DNA of 64,000 nucleotides from Thuidium tamariscinum (lineage: Eukaryota; Streptophyta; Bryopsida; Hypnales; Thuidiaceae). Under the pieces are notes generated by a model. That model was given only the letters and a program-made list of their open reading frames with translations, did not search any database and was not told where the DNA came from. The position numbers and the translations under genes were made by a program. The stretch covers positions 3,720,001 to 3,784,000 of the forward strand of contig OX344753.2 of assembly GCA_947034885.2 (NCBI GenBank), given 5' to 3'. The number at the start of each line of letters is the position of its first letter. Positions within the stretch are counted from its first letter, which is position 1. Below, one piece after another: positions 51,351 to 63,359 of the stretch.

Positions 51351-53988
51351 TAGGCTTTGAAATTGAGCGGAAAAACATTTGAAGAAAAAAAGAAAATCGA
51401 AACTTATTTATATTATAATTTGAATTTGATAAGGGAGTCTCTCCCCTTGGTATTCTTATGTTATATGATTAAAAACATTCAAAATATCATATGTTCTCAA
51501 ATTAAAGCAGGATATTAATTCAAATATATTGTGTGGATTTTGAATTTTTGATTTATTTAAATTAATCAAAACAAAACTTATTATACAATTCAAAGCTTGA
51601 ATTGGTAATTGAATTAATATAAATCAAATACATTTCATAAAAATTTTGGCATGTAAATATTTTATTTTATTTTATTTTATTAGAGAAAATTGACTATTAT
51701 AAGGTCATTCGGAACCTTTATTTGATGATTTTAACTATTTTTTCTATTTACAAAAATACTTTTACAAATTACTGAATATAAAATGAATCAATATTAAAGT
51801 CTCCTTATATTGGAAGGTACCTATTATTAATGAAAAAACAAAACATTTTACACTTCAATCAACTTGTGTGTACAATTTGTATCAATCAATATATTAACAT
51901 CTACTCCGTATAATAATTTATGTAATAAAGTAAATATTTTTATTTTAAATCAAATAGCTATAAAATTCACTAAGATGTTTTTGATACCATTAGAAAGTGT
52001 AATTTGAAAATTCTACAGAATCTAAAATTATATAGAAGAATATGTCAAATCTTATAATATTTATATTCTAAAATATTATAAAGAATAAAAATAGATATTT
52101 AAAAATAGATTGTAATACAAAAATTGGATTTTATTGAATTCAAAAAATATATAAACCATTCTATGTATTCTTTGGGAAATTTTATTTTTATTTGTTTTTT
52201 CATTTATTTCATTGTCATCATACCATGAATCTCTTTAAAATTATACGTACCACAGGTTTGTTTATAGTCATGACTTGAAGTGTTTTTCAAAAGAGATGTG
52301 AACATTGAAGCTTTTACAAACAAATATAGCATATTCATTTGGTGCTTTGGGAATCATCTTTTCATTGAATGATTATTTTTCATGAAATTGTTTCATTCTT
52401 TTTAATCTATTGGCTTTTGAGTTATATCAAGATTTCAATTTTCTTCTTCCAACTAAAATATCGATACCTTAAGTCAAGACTTTTTGTTTGTTTGTTTTGT
52501 TTTATTTGTTACAATGACATCTTCTAAATCATATATCATCTAGTTATAATTCTAGTATTGTAGAAAAGCCATCAACGAGTAGGGATGCTCAAGCTTTGTT
52601 TCTATAGCATTTGGACCTATAGTATGAAGGTTATGGATTTTTGAGTTATTTTTTTATCTTAAATTATGCCAAATTATGTATCTTTCGGACCATGTGTCCC
52701 CTAGTTGTGTTCTTTGTACTATTAAAAAGTATTGCAAGGAGGAGTGCATGGGTTTGATTTTGTATTGTTTTGTATTTAGAGTGTACAAATTCTTGAATTA
52801 TAGAGTTTTTATGAATTAAAGTACATTCCCAAAGAAGTTCCTAGCAAGGAATCCACCAAAGATCCCCATTAGAAGAACATAAGTGTCTCAAGATGGGGTT
52901 CATGAAAATTACTTCCACTTTTTTGGTTGTAGCAATTGTACATGACACATTGGCAACATATAAAGTATTACTAAGTGGAATTTGATGTCTTTTTTGATGT
53001 CTCATTTAATGTAAAAGTTTCATTTGGAATAGTAAACACATACTATAGTTATGTTGAAAAAATTAATACTTAGAACTTCTCAAAATTAAATAATCTTAAA
53101 TTGCACATAAATGATTAAATTAAATTTATAGAATATAATATAAAAAATTGATGGTGAAATGTGCTTATTCTAGATTGTAAATTAAATTTCCAAATTGTAC
53201 ATTGAACTTTAAAATTGTACATTGAATTTGACAAATTAATATGCAAATTAAGTTAAAATGCCAAGAAACTTATTGTATACAAATTGTTACATAGCTACTT
53301 TTGCTAAAAGATCGTGATGTTTTTTTCAAATTCTTAAAGATGACACATAACTAATTTGAACAATCATTTATAATGCATCCATTTATTGAATAACATATTT
53401 TCTTCTTATAGTTATTATGGATTCTACACTATACAACTTACTTAAGTTCTATTTCAATAGAATATCATTTTTTTCAATTATACACTTTTTAAAGTCCAAT
53501 TATATTGACTTTTTGTAAAAAATTCCTCAATAAATAGATAAGCAATTTGTTATTGGATTATGATTTCAAAAATGAACTAGTTTCCTATGAAAAAAACTAA
53601 ATTGACACTAGTATACATGCATATATTGGATAAAAACATTCCTCTTTACATATGATTACACTTGTTTACAAAGGAAAAATGTTTTTACCTATTATATGTA
53701 TACTAGTGCTATTCATGTTGATAAGTCATCACAAATATCATTGATAAATATATTTATCCCTCATAAAAAGCTATGACCATGTGTACAATAAGTTGATTTT
53801 GTAATACAACATAGTAGGACAAATCAGTGTAGCAAGAGCTTTTATTGGCTTAGAGGTTAGATGAATGGAGGAATATTATGTTATGGGTTCTCATTAAAAT
53901 AATTTGAAAAATAACTTTGATTTGAATTACTCAACCTTTGTAAAGGATTAAGCTGATAGTAAGGATATGACTTTGGAGTTCTTACAGC
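51350..53988. other. A+T-rich intergenic DNA
   Basis: There is no frame of note. A TTTTA microsatellite lies at about 51660-51680. Confidence 0.45.
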
Positions 53989-55119
53989 TTAAACCCTAAA
54001 TGCCCCAAGGAACCAAAAGTGTCTTCACACGGTCAAAGTCCAATTTGAAATGCTGTAATTTTTGCATCTTATGTTTGAATTCAATAAAACTTAGTGGTAA
54101 ATTTATGCTTTTTCTTCTAGTTTGTGTAGTATAGTTTCCATATTCATCCAAGATGTATTGATTTTTTGGGAGCCAATCAAAGTTCACAGATCAATTTAGA
54201 TTTACCAAATTGCATTTGATGGCTACAACTTTAGGGGCTTGTATCTCCTTCATTCAATGTTCGTTTCCAATAAAATTTGTTGGGTTATATTCCGCTTCAA
54301 GTCTAATAGTTGCAATACAATTTTCATGCCAATCTATGTTGTTTCATCCAATGTTTGTTTCCAATAAAACTTGTTGGGTTATGTTTTGCTTTAAGTCTAG
54401 TAGTCACAATATAATTTTCATGTCAATCTGTGTTGTTTCATCCAATGTTTGTCTCCAATAAAATTTATTGGATTGTATTCTACTTCAAGTCTAGTAGTTG
54501 CAATACAATTTTTATGCCAATCTATCTCGTTCTAAATGTTTGGGATCAAAAACTAGACATTTATGGATTACAATGAACATGAATGGCTTATTTCCTCTTC
54601 ATTTAGCATTTGTTTGAATGATTTTAAAAAAAAGATACACAAACTAGTCTAGTTTGTAACAATAAAATTTTATATCAATCCAAGAATTTGTGAGTGATTG
54701 AGAAGCAATTTAGTAGGAGGTAAAGCCATAGATGTTTTTTTTGCATCTATTTTTTGACATTTCAATCCATTTTGCAAACACTATGATTCAAATGAATGTT
54801 ATTTTCTTTACCAATGTGCTCATATGTTGATTTCGAAGTACTTCAAAGTTTAACTTTTCTCACTAGAGATCTAAAAATCAAATTTGACCTCCAAATGTGT
54901 TTTTAGGAAACTTTCAGCATCCTTTTTCAACACTAAAATATTAAAATCTTGCAATTTTTGTGGCCAAATGACTCTAAATTCAATTGATGTTCTCTACAAC
55001 ACATACACTACAAAATTGTATGGTTGAGATTTCTATACCTTAGCAACATTTGGACCTAGAACACTTGAAAAGCAATGATGTTTTAAAACCCGAAAAGCCC
55101 TTGGGCCTTTCGGGGTTAA
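53989..55119. mobile_element. TTAA-flanked element (1.13 kb) with internal tandem repeat
   Basis: The left end TTAAaccctaaatgccccaa and the right end ttgggcctttcggggTTAA are imperfect inversions. A three-unit 94-bp array lies at 54250-54531. No transposase is present. Confidence 0.6.
54250..54531. repeat. Three tandem copies of a 94-bp unit
   Basis: Units start near 54250, 54344 and 54438, each with tccaatgtttgtttccaata, gttgggttat and aagtctagtagt words. Agreement between units is about 85-90% by eye. Confidence 0.8.
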
Positions 55120-55992
55120 CTTGCGCTCAGGGCGGTTGTTCCACAGGTCATGGTTTTGTTCCACAAAATTGAACAACTCAGTATGAGACTTTCTTGTAGG
55201 CAAGCTGGACAATATTCGTAACATTCACAGGAAACTGAGGAAAGAGACTGGAAGGAGATCACTGCCACAAACGTGCTCTCGAGACTCTAATCTCAAAAAT
55301 AAATGTGAAAAACTACTACATTGCACCTAGAAAACGAATAAATATACCGAGATTAAATACAGCTCAAAGTCATTAAAACTGAATCCATTAGCACACCCTT
55401 GTTAACGCTCCAACAAACGTTACCTAGAGCTCACTACAAACAACTATCTCCTGACAGGTAGTGCCTGCACATGCAAACCAACTTACGAACCATGATGCTA
55501 TCTCCTTCGACAGAGAATATATTGTCCCTCCTGAAAAGAGGACCACTTGTCGGAATGAAGCGGTTTCGATGTCCTAACACCCTCGAATACATAAAGTTGT
55601 TTGCAGGGGGTAAGTTCACTTCTGTAGTCCATTCAAGCCGGATTACTATTCTGTGAATCTCGGCAGACAAAATTTCCAAACGAACATACTAGTCCGATGT
55701 GACCTGAGAGAGTTGCAAAGCATGGCATAGTAATTGAATTGAATCGTGAAACCTGAATTATGGATTGCTGAACCATAAAACGAAGGCGTTGCGTTCCTGC
55801 CACGAAGGCGGCAATCATATCTGCAAGGCAAAATAGCTGATGTACTTAATTCCTGTCACGTAACGAAAATTACTTAATAGTTGAACAAACATTGTTTACA
55901 CCAGTTCACTGACTTGAATACTTCCACATTACATGGCATAGAATGAAGCACAGACCTGCAAAATCCCCCCCAACGAGCAGAGCAAGTCACCT
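55120..55992 (-). other. Downstream region of NCBP2, likely 3' UTR in part
   Basis: Base composition stays closer to genic than to intergenic until about 55,120, where a transposon ends. Minus-strand frames (for example 55679-55434) have no known domain. A possible 3' UTR intron acceptor (ttttgcag) occurs near 55957. Confidence 0.35.
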
Positions 55993-58960
55993 CTAACTCT
56001 TTCCTCCATCCCCTCCATCCTCTTCATCTGAGTCACCCTTTTCTCGAAACCTGGGATTCTTTTCCTGCAACAAATTTCTGTTAGAATCGACCAAGTCCCT
56101 GAAAAATGTAGAGCAGAATGCTACGCATACTTAAATTCGCAATGAAACTGACCCATCATTTCAGCATAGAAGCGATTTAATAATCAAGACAAGACAACGA
56201 TAGCATTGCATATTGAAGCTCTTCGTGAATTTCCACCAACTTACAATTTTCTGCTCTTTATCTTGTCTCTTCACACCATCTGCAGGTGGAGCATCTTCAT
56301 CTCTATACCTCTTTCTTCCCTCTGCACCAACAAATCAACCATCAGTCCTTTCCAGGGAAATACTTCTCCGACTGACAAAATCTCTGGGATACTGTTCAGA
56401 GGCAAGGATAAAGAGGAAGAACACCAAATGCAGAATAAGACAACAGGTCATACAGGAGCAACTAAATTATACAATGGATTCAGAAAATAGTAAGCACGGC
56501 GTTCACAGGAGGTGCATGACAACTCACCTCTGTTTCGGTTACCTCCATGACCATGGCGATCTCTTCCACCTGCCAATTTTCCAGAAATTTTAAGTCCATA
56601 ACATTTAGTTATTCGCCTTCAAATGTTGGTTCTCAATCTAATCGATTTCAATTCAAGATGAACAACCGAAAGTCCTGACTCACGTTCTGCCCAAATATCA
56701 AATTGGTCAGCGTATGTTAACAAATGCAAGTGTATATAACTCCCCTCTCTGAAAATTACTACGGAGTAATATCCTATTGTGCAATTTGTAAGGGTCCTTA
56801 CGCCTAAACTCATTTCCTCCACCACCACCACCTCCATCTCCCAAGCCAGGATATTGAACTCCTCCCATGCCAACGGGCTGTTCATATTCCACCAGCTGCC
56901 GACGTACTTCTAATTCCTTCTGTACCAACTTTCCATAGCCTCCTCTCCGTGCAATCATTTCAAATTAAGGGAAAAAAACTCAATTGTAAGCATAGAGCAG
57001 AGATTTTCAGTCTTGCACGCATGCACTGACCGACAAATCCACGAAGACAGCTTTGCAAGAAACAGCAGAATGTAAAATGGCATAGCAGGAGAGGATATCT
57101 GGATCATAATCTGTTCGGTACTCATCACGCACCTGCCATTATAAACAAATCATCACCATCCATGTGAAGAAATGTCAGACACGAGACAGAAAACGAATCG
57201 TGAATACGGTGGAAAAGCACTTTCAAAGTAAGGAATATAACCTGGCCCCCGCTCCTTCCGCGACCCCATTGCCGACCCTCTTGGAAACCCCAATCGAAGT
57301 CCACACGAATAGGGCGATCGTCCAAAATGGTCCCACTAATATATTTGACAGCATCCTCAGTATCCTCCCTTGTGTAGAATCTAACCAGGAAACCTAAATT
57401 AGAAAAAGCACGAATATTTTTCCGTACTTCCTTACAAAATCACAATCTGCTACACGGATATGAGCTTGCAGGACATCTACTTCTGAAGATAGTTGAATCG
57501 GGAGTAAACTTTCAGAAATTTGCTAACCCCATGTTGATAGAGCCCTTGGGAGCACACTCCTGCGTCATCTACTCCAAACCACATTCACATAACCCTTGGT
57601 AGAAAGATGCACAAAGACTTCGCTGTCTAAAACTCTAAGCTCCGATGCTCTCTTTGCACATAAACCTACTTGATTGAGGACTCCAAAGCACATAGAATTA
57701 CAAAAGTATAGAATTCTCAAGCATGAGATGGTCGAGCTAAGGTTACAGAGACATACAGGACAAAGCAGAATCCGCAAGGCGTTTTAGTGTTCTTGTCGAG
57801 ACCCATAGTGATCTTCTTCAGCTCCCCAGTACGAGAAAAGACCTCATAAATCTGTTCCTCTGTGGTATAGAACGAAAGATTTCCGACATACACAGTGGTC
57901 GAGGTGCGAAGAGCATGTTCAAATTCATCTTGCGATCCCAGAAACCTACGATCCCTGTACGCTGACAGCTGATCCGGATTCTGCAATCAACCAGTAAACC
58001 ATTGAGAGATTCAAAATGCAATACGTTGATTTCCCCAAAAATTCAACACAGCATTTCGCTCGTCCCAGGCGTACAAAGATAGTGAGTGTTCAATAATCTA
58101 AAAGAACGCCCAGGTAGCAAAGATTAAGGTAATCCCTTGCACATTTCCAATAAATAAGAAATGAAGGCAACTATCACAGGAACAGCTCCAGGATGCGACA
58201 GAGACAAAGCCAGGATAACCAGAAACAGAATCATCCGTGTTATTTCAGCATAAATTACGTTTTCAATTGCCTTAGATTGTGTCCTCTACCATTCTGTTTT
58301 TAAATATTCCGTCCATGAGCTGTAATTAAACTTGCAAAGATTGTAAAACTTTTATTAATAAAACGTTCAAATAATTACTGAATTAGAAATCCGGGAACGG
58401 AATAAAAACAGTTTTATTCCGATTTCTACTAACCTGGTTACAAGCATCATGCACAATCCGAGTGACAAGTAATGCGCATTCAGTTTCCTTCCATGGCGTT
58501 ATCCACGTGAGTAGATATCGCTGTATAATGAACCTCATCTCCCGTTGTTTACATACTAGTATTAACCTACTGATGCCCTAACCAATGCCATCAGAAAAAG
58601 AAACGTCGGAAAGTGGAGCTAGCTCTACCGCATTATTCCATGCTCGTCAGTGCTTCAAAACTACCGTTCGCAACTAATCCTCCACCAACTGCCAGATTTC
58701 AAACAAACGAAGGAGAGCAGACGACGCAATACTAAACCCATTAACAACCAATCCGCTTTCTAACGGCCAAAGCGCACAAGTTGCACATTCACTATCCAGC
58801 ATACCGAACATGAAAAAATTATGATCCTTCCACAACAGATTCAGAATTATCAGATGAGTTCCAATCAATTAGCGCCGAACCTAGAATAGGCCTAACGAAA
58901 ATTCGACAGCAGGGTTTAACCACACACAGGTTCGATTGTCACCTTGAAAAGACGAGCCAT
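55993..58960 (-). CDS. NCBP2: Nuclear cap-binding protein subunit 2 (CBP20), complete, 8 exons, 250 aa
   Basis: Exons are 58960-58943, 57980-57757, 57380-57242, 57132-57099, 56948-56802, 56569-56528, 56321-56245 and 56064-55993, totalling 753 nt (250 residues plus TAG). The protein starts [19 protein letters not shown]. An RRM occupies about residues 35-110, with RNP2 VYVGNL (36-41) and RNP1 GFCFVLFY (76-83). Tyr14 and Tyr37 correspond to the two tyrosines that stack on the m7G cap in human CBP20. The conserved [20 protein letters not shown] and RTDYDPGRGGYGKL segments follow. Then come a Gly-rich stretch, an Arg/Gly/His segment ([15 protein letters not shown], from residue 188) and an acidic tail GDSDEEDGG, as in plant CBP20. 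Known role: with CBP80 it binds capped RNA in the nucleus and acts in splicing, microRNA processing and export. The fourth intron is U12-type AT-AC; the others are GT-AG. The exon 3 acceptor was set at TTCCTGGTTAG, because the earlier TTTAG would bring in a stop. The length is close to the usual plant size. Confidence 0.97.
56949..57098 (-). other. U12-type AT-AC intron (intron 4 of NCBP2)
   Basis: The intron begins ATATCCTC (consensus ATATCCTT, 7 of 8) and ends TTGCAC. A CCCTTAAT branch site (consensus TCCTTAAC, 6 of 8) lies with its adenosine 16 nt before the intron end, in the range needed by the minor spliceosome. No GT-AG alternative preserves the DYDP-GRGGYGK reading frame. As I recall, Arabidopsis CBP20 carries a U12 intron, which makes positional conservation plausible. 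Confidence 0.93.
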
Positions 58961-59000
58961 CTGGTCAAACTTTCCGATGCAAGTGGTGCTCGAATCCTCC

Positions 59001-59063
59001 CTACAACGCCTTCCCCGACCACATCCTCCAGCGACGTGAACTGGCCTGGTCCCTCCTCGGCAT
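59001..59063 (-). promoter_or_regulatory. Candidate upstream ORF in the NCBP2 leader
   Basis: An ATG at 59063 opens 20 codons, with a second in-frame ATG at codon 14, and stops at TAG 59003-59001. That stop is 40 nt before the NCBP2 start. It matters only if transcription begins upstream of 59063, which the telo-box position suggests but does not prove. Confidence 0.4.
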
Positions 59064-59104
59064 TGTCGCTGGCTATGGCGAAGAGCACAACAAGAGGGAC
59101 AGAA

Positions 59105-59113
59105 TTAGGGTTT
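59105..59113 (-). promoter_or_regulatory. Telo-box (AAACCCTAA) in the NCBP2 promoter or leader
   Basis: In gene orientation the sequence reads GAAACCCTAATTC. Telo-boxes are common near transcription starts of plant genes for translation and RNA metabolism. It lies about 145 nt before the NCBP2 ATG in a locally G+C-rich stretch (about 58,960-59,190). Confidence 0.55.
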
Positions 59114-59219
59114 CAGGAAAAAGCTGCGTTCACACAGCGGTCCCTGCTCCACAGGGTCAATGCAAGCCCAGCGGGGTGAGGCCTGTATCGTGGTCACTCA
59201 TCCACAAAATTCTAAGTAT

Positions 59220-60883
59220 TTTGAATTTCTGTGGAGTGAGGTTGACAACAATCCATCATGTTGCCATTTTGGATAGAATTTGCCATATTAGTGCTTCATG
59301 TATTCAATTTTTCACTTTTTCATGATTTCAACTATTTTTAATGATTGGCATCCACCATTTGGCAACAAATATTTAGATTTTTTTAATGAAAAATTAATTT
59401 TATAAAAAACTTCTTAGGCTTTTGCTCCTAAGATAGAAAACTTATGCAAATTAACAACACTCTCAACCCCTTCAATGACTTGGAACACATGAAATTTATA
59501 AGTCTTTTTGCAAGTAGAAGATGTCTAATTAGATGTGTACACATTGTACAAATTCTCAAGAAGATATGTACAATTAGAAACAATTTAATCCTTCATTACA
59601 AGGCATTGCAAGCCCGACAAGCATTTTGAAAGTCAAAGTCTATTTTCATATAGTTCTTGATTATAAATATTTTTTAAGCTTAACTATGAAAATGTAGCTC
59701 TAATAATCTACTTTTTACTTCATATGAATTTTATTTTAAAATAGATAAAATTATAATTATTGTCCAACCTTGAAGATTGTTTCTTGAAAGCTTGAAATAC
59801 ACCATTGTTGAATCTTTTCTATCAAATTTCTCTTCACAAGAGCTCAAGAAGTATATCAATTATATCATGATGTTTATAACTTTTATTTTTATTTTTAAAT
59901 TTTATTCTATTTCAAGCATTTTTGTAGTTATTATGATTTTTATTAAAAGAAAATGAAATTCATATGAAATTCAGTTCGGTTATTTTATTATCAAGACATG
60001 ATATCAAATTTTAGAAATGTATTATTAGATGTGAAAAATATCAAGTTTTTGAATTGTATCTTCAATGTTGAAATCTAATGTCAAAGTTTGACCTATCAAA
60101 GACATCAAAATTGTCCTTTAAGGATTCATATGCAAAGATTATATAGAGATTATATATTTTGTATCAAAAATATAATTTATATATGACTTTATGTAATTAT
60201 TACGAAGATAATTCTACTTAGAATTTAAAGGTTTAGTTTATATTTTATTTTAATTAAAAAATAAAACTAACCATCATCCAATAAATTTTTTTTTTCACAT
60301 CTCTATTTGGTCTTATACATGGGTGTACTTTCAACAACTTTTGGACTAGTGTCAAGTATAAGCAAGCTCATGGTAAAATATTCAAATAATATACATTTAG
60401 TCCTTAAGTTTTTATATTTTTATATTTTTAATGTTTTGTTAATATCCTCTACAATTGCCATTTCTACATGTTTAGACCTAAATTTTAGAAAGAACATGTT
60501 TTTTGAAGTATTCAACCATACATTATGATTGAAATCTACTACTTAGTTAACTAAATTAAAAGCCCCTATATGCACCATGTGACTATTTGCACTAGTAGGT
60601 ATCAATGGTGCAACATGAATAGTGTACATTTGAAACTTTCAAATATATATTTTTAATATATAATGGTGCAAATTGGGGTGCTTAGCTTATGTGAAGAATT
60701 AAATTTTGCAACTTTATTAAAATAGATTATAATCTTAATAATAGTGTTTTGAAATTTTCGAATTCGTTTTGGAGCCTGGCTAAGGGTTATTGCAAAACTA
60801 TAATTTACAATAAATGACAATGTTGAAAATACAATAGAATAGGATTTAATACAACATGTCAAATGACCCATTGTATAGTTGGA
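59220..60883. other. A+T-rich intergenic DNA
   Basis: Only short frames are present. No repeat termini or RNA gene were recognised. Confidence 0.4.
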
Positions 60884-61525
60884 TTAACCCCTAAAGGCCT
60901 GAGACACCCAAAATCTAGTGTTTGCAAAACTTTGAAGTTAAATAAAATCCAATCTACTTTTTATAGTAGTTTGTATTTTTCAAGAACTCTATTTGAAGTC
61001 TACTTTAAGCATCAAGAAACCAATTTTGAAAATGATTGATTATGATTCTTCTATTCAAGATTTTGTACAAGGGTACCCATTGCAATCTTAACTTTCCCTA
61101 GTGTTGAGGGCTTTTGGAAATGAGCCTCAAATCTACACTAGATCTTGGAGAAAAAATCACATTAGAAATTCATTTAAAAAAAGTGTAAAGTAGATTTTGA
61201 AAAGCTATAAATTGATTGGGGTTATGCATATTAAACACTTTCACCTCATACTTTTTTGGTCACCAATTTTTTAGATTTGACTTGTGAAAAGAGGTTTGAA
61301 AGACTTCACATCACTTTTGCAATTTTAATACCCTCATGATCTCTTTCAATCCATAAGTGATATTGATGTGTTTTCTTTTCCAAAGTGATCTCTAACATGT
61401 CTAGTTTGAAATTGTATGGTTGCATTAAATTTTTTGTTGATAAAGCTCATCATAAAGTTGACTTTTTGTTCACTTTAGAGCAAATTCCTAGAAGCTTAAA
61501 AAGGCCTTGGGTATTTAGAGGTTAA
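60884..61525. mobile_element. TTAA-flanked element, ACCCCTAAAGGCC type (642 bp)
   Basis: The left end TTAACCCCTAAAGGCCTGAG and the right end ggccttgggtatttagaggTTAA are imperfect inversions. The right end matches the fragment at 1-43. Confidence 0.65.
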
Positions 61526-63359
61526 GAAAGAAACATCAAATAAAACATAGCAAAAATGATCCAAAATTTGTCTTGGAAAAATCAAGATTTCTTTCTTCTT
61601 GTATTTAGTGTATACTATTAATATATATTGAAGGTATTGCATAGAAATTTACAATCTTCTTGGAGAAGCTCTAAGAAATCTTAACAATTATTAGGAGGCT
61701 TTTAGACTAAAATTGCATATATAAGTTAGAAGAGTTACTTAAAGACTTGAAGTTCAATACTATACAAAATATTATTGAAATTACCATAGATACTAGGTAG
61801 ACATAATTAACCTTCAAAAAAGGTTTGATTTCTTCCAACTACTATATGTTATACAAATGCTCTAGAAGTTATCTAAAGTGAAGTAAAGTGTATATCCATG
61901 ACATTGAGATTGAAATTTGTGAACTACATAAACTTGAAAATTTATGAAATTGTGTATTTTATCAAGTTCAGTACATAATTATATATAGGCTAAGTTTGAT
62001 AATTATAGCTTATTCCAACTTTTTGTACAATGTTCCAATTCTATAGGTATTACATTCCAATAAATTTATAAAAAGTTCGAAAAACTCATATTCAATATAA
62101 ATGTTATAGTCATAAGAGGAATTTTGGATGTTGTAGAAGACCGCAAGCTTCTGGACTATAGGAACTCGATGAATTCTACCACATAAGTGTGTTGACATGG
62201 CCAAGTAAGTGCCATGTTAGATAATAATATTTATTTTATTTTTTATTTTTTATTTTAAAAAAATACATTTTAATTTTTTTGAACTCATTATTATTATTTT
62301 TAATCTGACTTGTAGTAATTGGTTCACAAATTGGGGAATAGGATTCAAAAAGCCTCTTAATGCATTGAAATCTCTTCTTATGATCTATATAAGAGGTATT
62401 GTCTCTTGCTATTTATCACTATCTTTCTTCCTTTGTCATTGTTGTATATAAACCTTATTTTGGACCATTATAAATTTCCATTTACTACAAAAATCTAAAA
62501 ACCACACAACAAATCTTTCTAATTACTAAACACTAACCACACAATTCATCTACCAATTCAATTATGTTGTAAACAAAATTTTGTATCATGATCACTTGAT
62601 GAGTTAATGATGTATGGTGAAGGGATGCAAAGAATTTTCAACTAAATTTCAGCTTCATCACCTTCAAATTGCAATAAAATTTATAGGAAAAATTACTTTT
62701 TCACTTTGTCTTTTTGAAGGTGAATCTTAACATGACATTTTATAATCATGCCAAAATTCAAAACATGCAAGTCTTGATATTGAAATGGAAAAAAAATTTG
62801 AATTTTGTCTGTGCCGTGATTGGCTCTGCAACAAATTTACAAGACACATGCTAGCGCATACCAAGATGTAGCATAACATTTAGTAGCAGCATGTCACATT
62901 GCCTCCCAGCGGATGAAATGGTGTGGAATATCCCACACCATTCCATCCAGCAGATGAAATGGTGTGAAATATTCCACACCATTCAGTAACTAAAGTTGCA
63001 AACTTCAAGAAATGTCAGATGAAATTAGGTGATGGGGAATTCAGAAAGGGAAAGGCAGTCCTTCTATGGGCTACTGAATGTTATGAGTCAAGAGCTTTGA
63101 GGAGGGGTATCAGAAAGGGCCTGCTAAAGTGATGAACAAAAAATCTCAACAGGAATCTGTATTTGGTATCAAGGAAACAACAAACGAGGAATTCACAAGG
63201 CCGTCTGTTATCGGATGTTTGTACAAGGAATTTTGAAGATCACAAGCTGACATATTTGGAACCTTGTGCAATGCTCCGATGAGGCTGATTGAGGTATGCA
63301 TAAGCTCACCTATTATCATTACTAATTCCAATTGACATAGTTACCATTATTATACATGG
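61526..63359. other. Intergenic DNA with one local hairpin repeat
   Basis: No gene is recognised. At 62911-62986 a unit (agatgaaatggtgtg followed by its inversion cacaccatt) is duplicated in tandem. Confidence 0.4.

Noticed and set aside
57381-57395. Alternative acceptor (AATTTAG) for NCBP2 exon 3
   Set aside because: Using it places an in-frame stop before the conserved FYTRED segment. The next AG restores the frame exactly.
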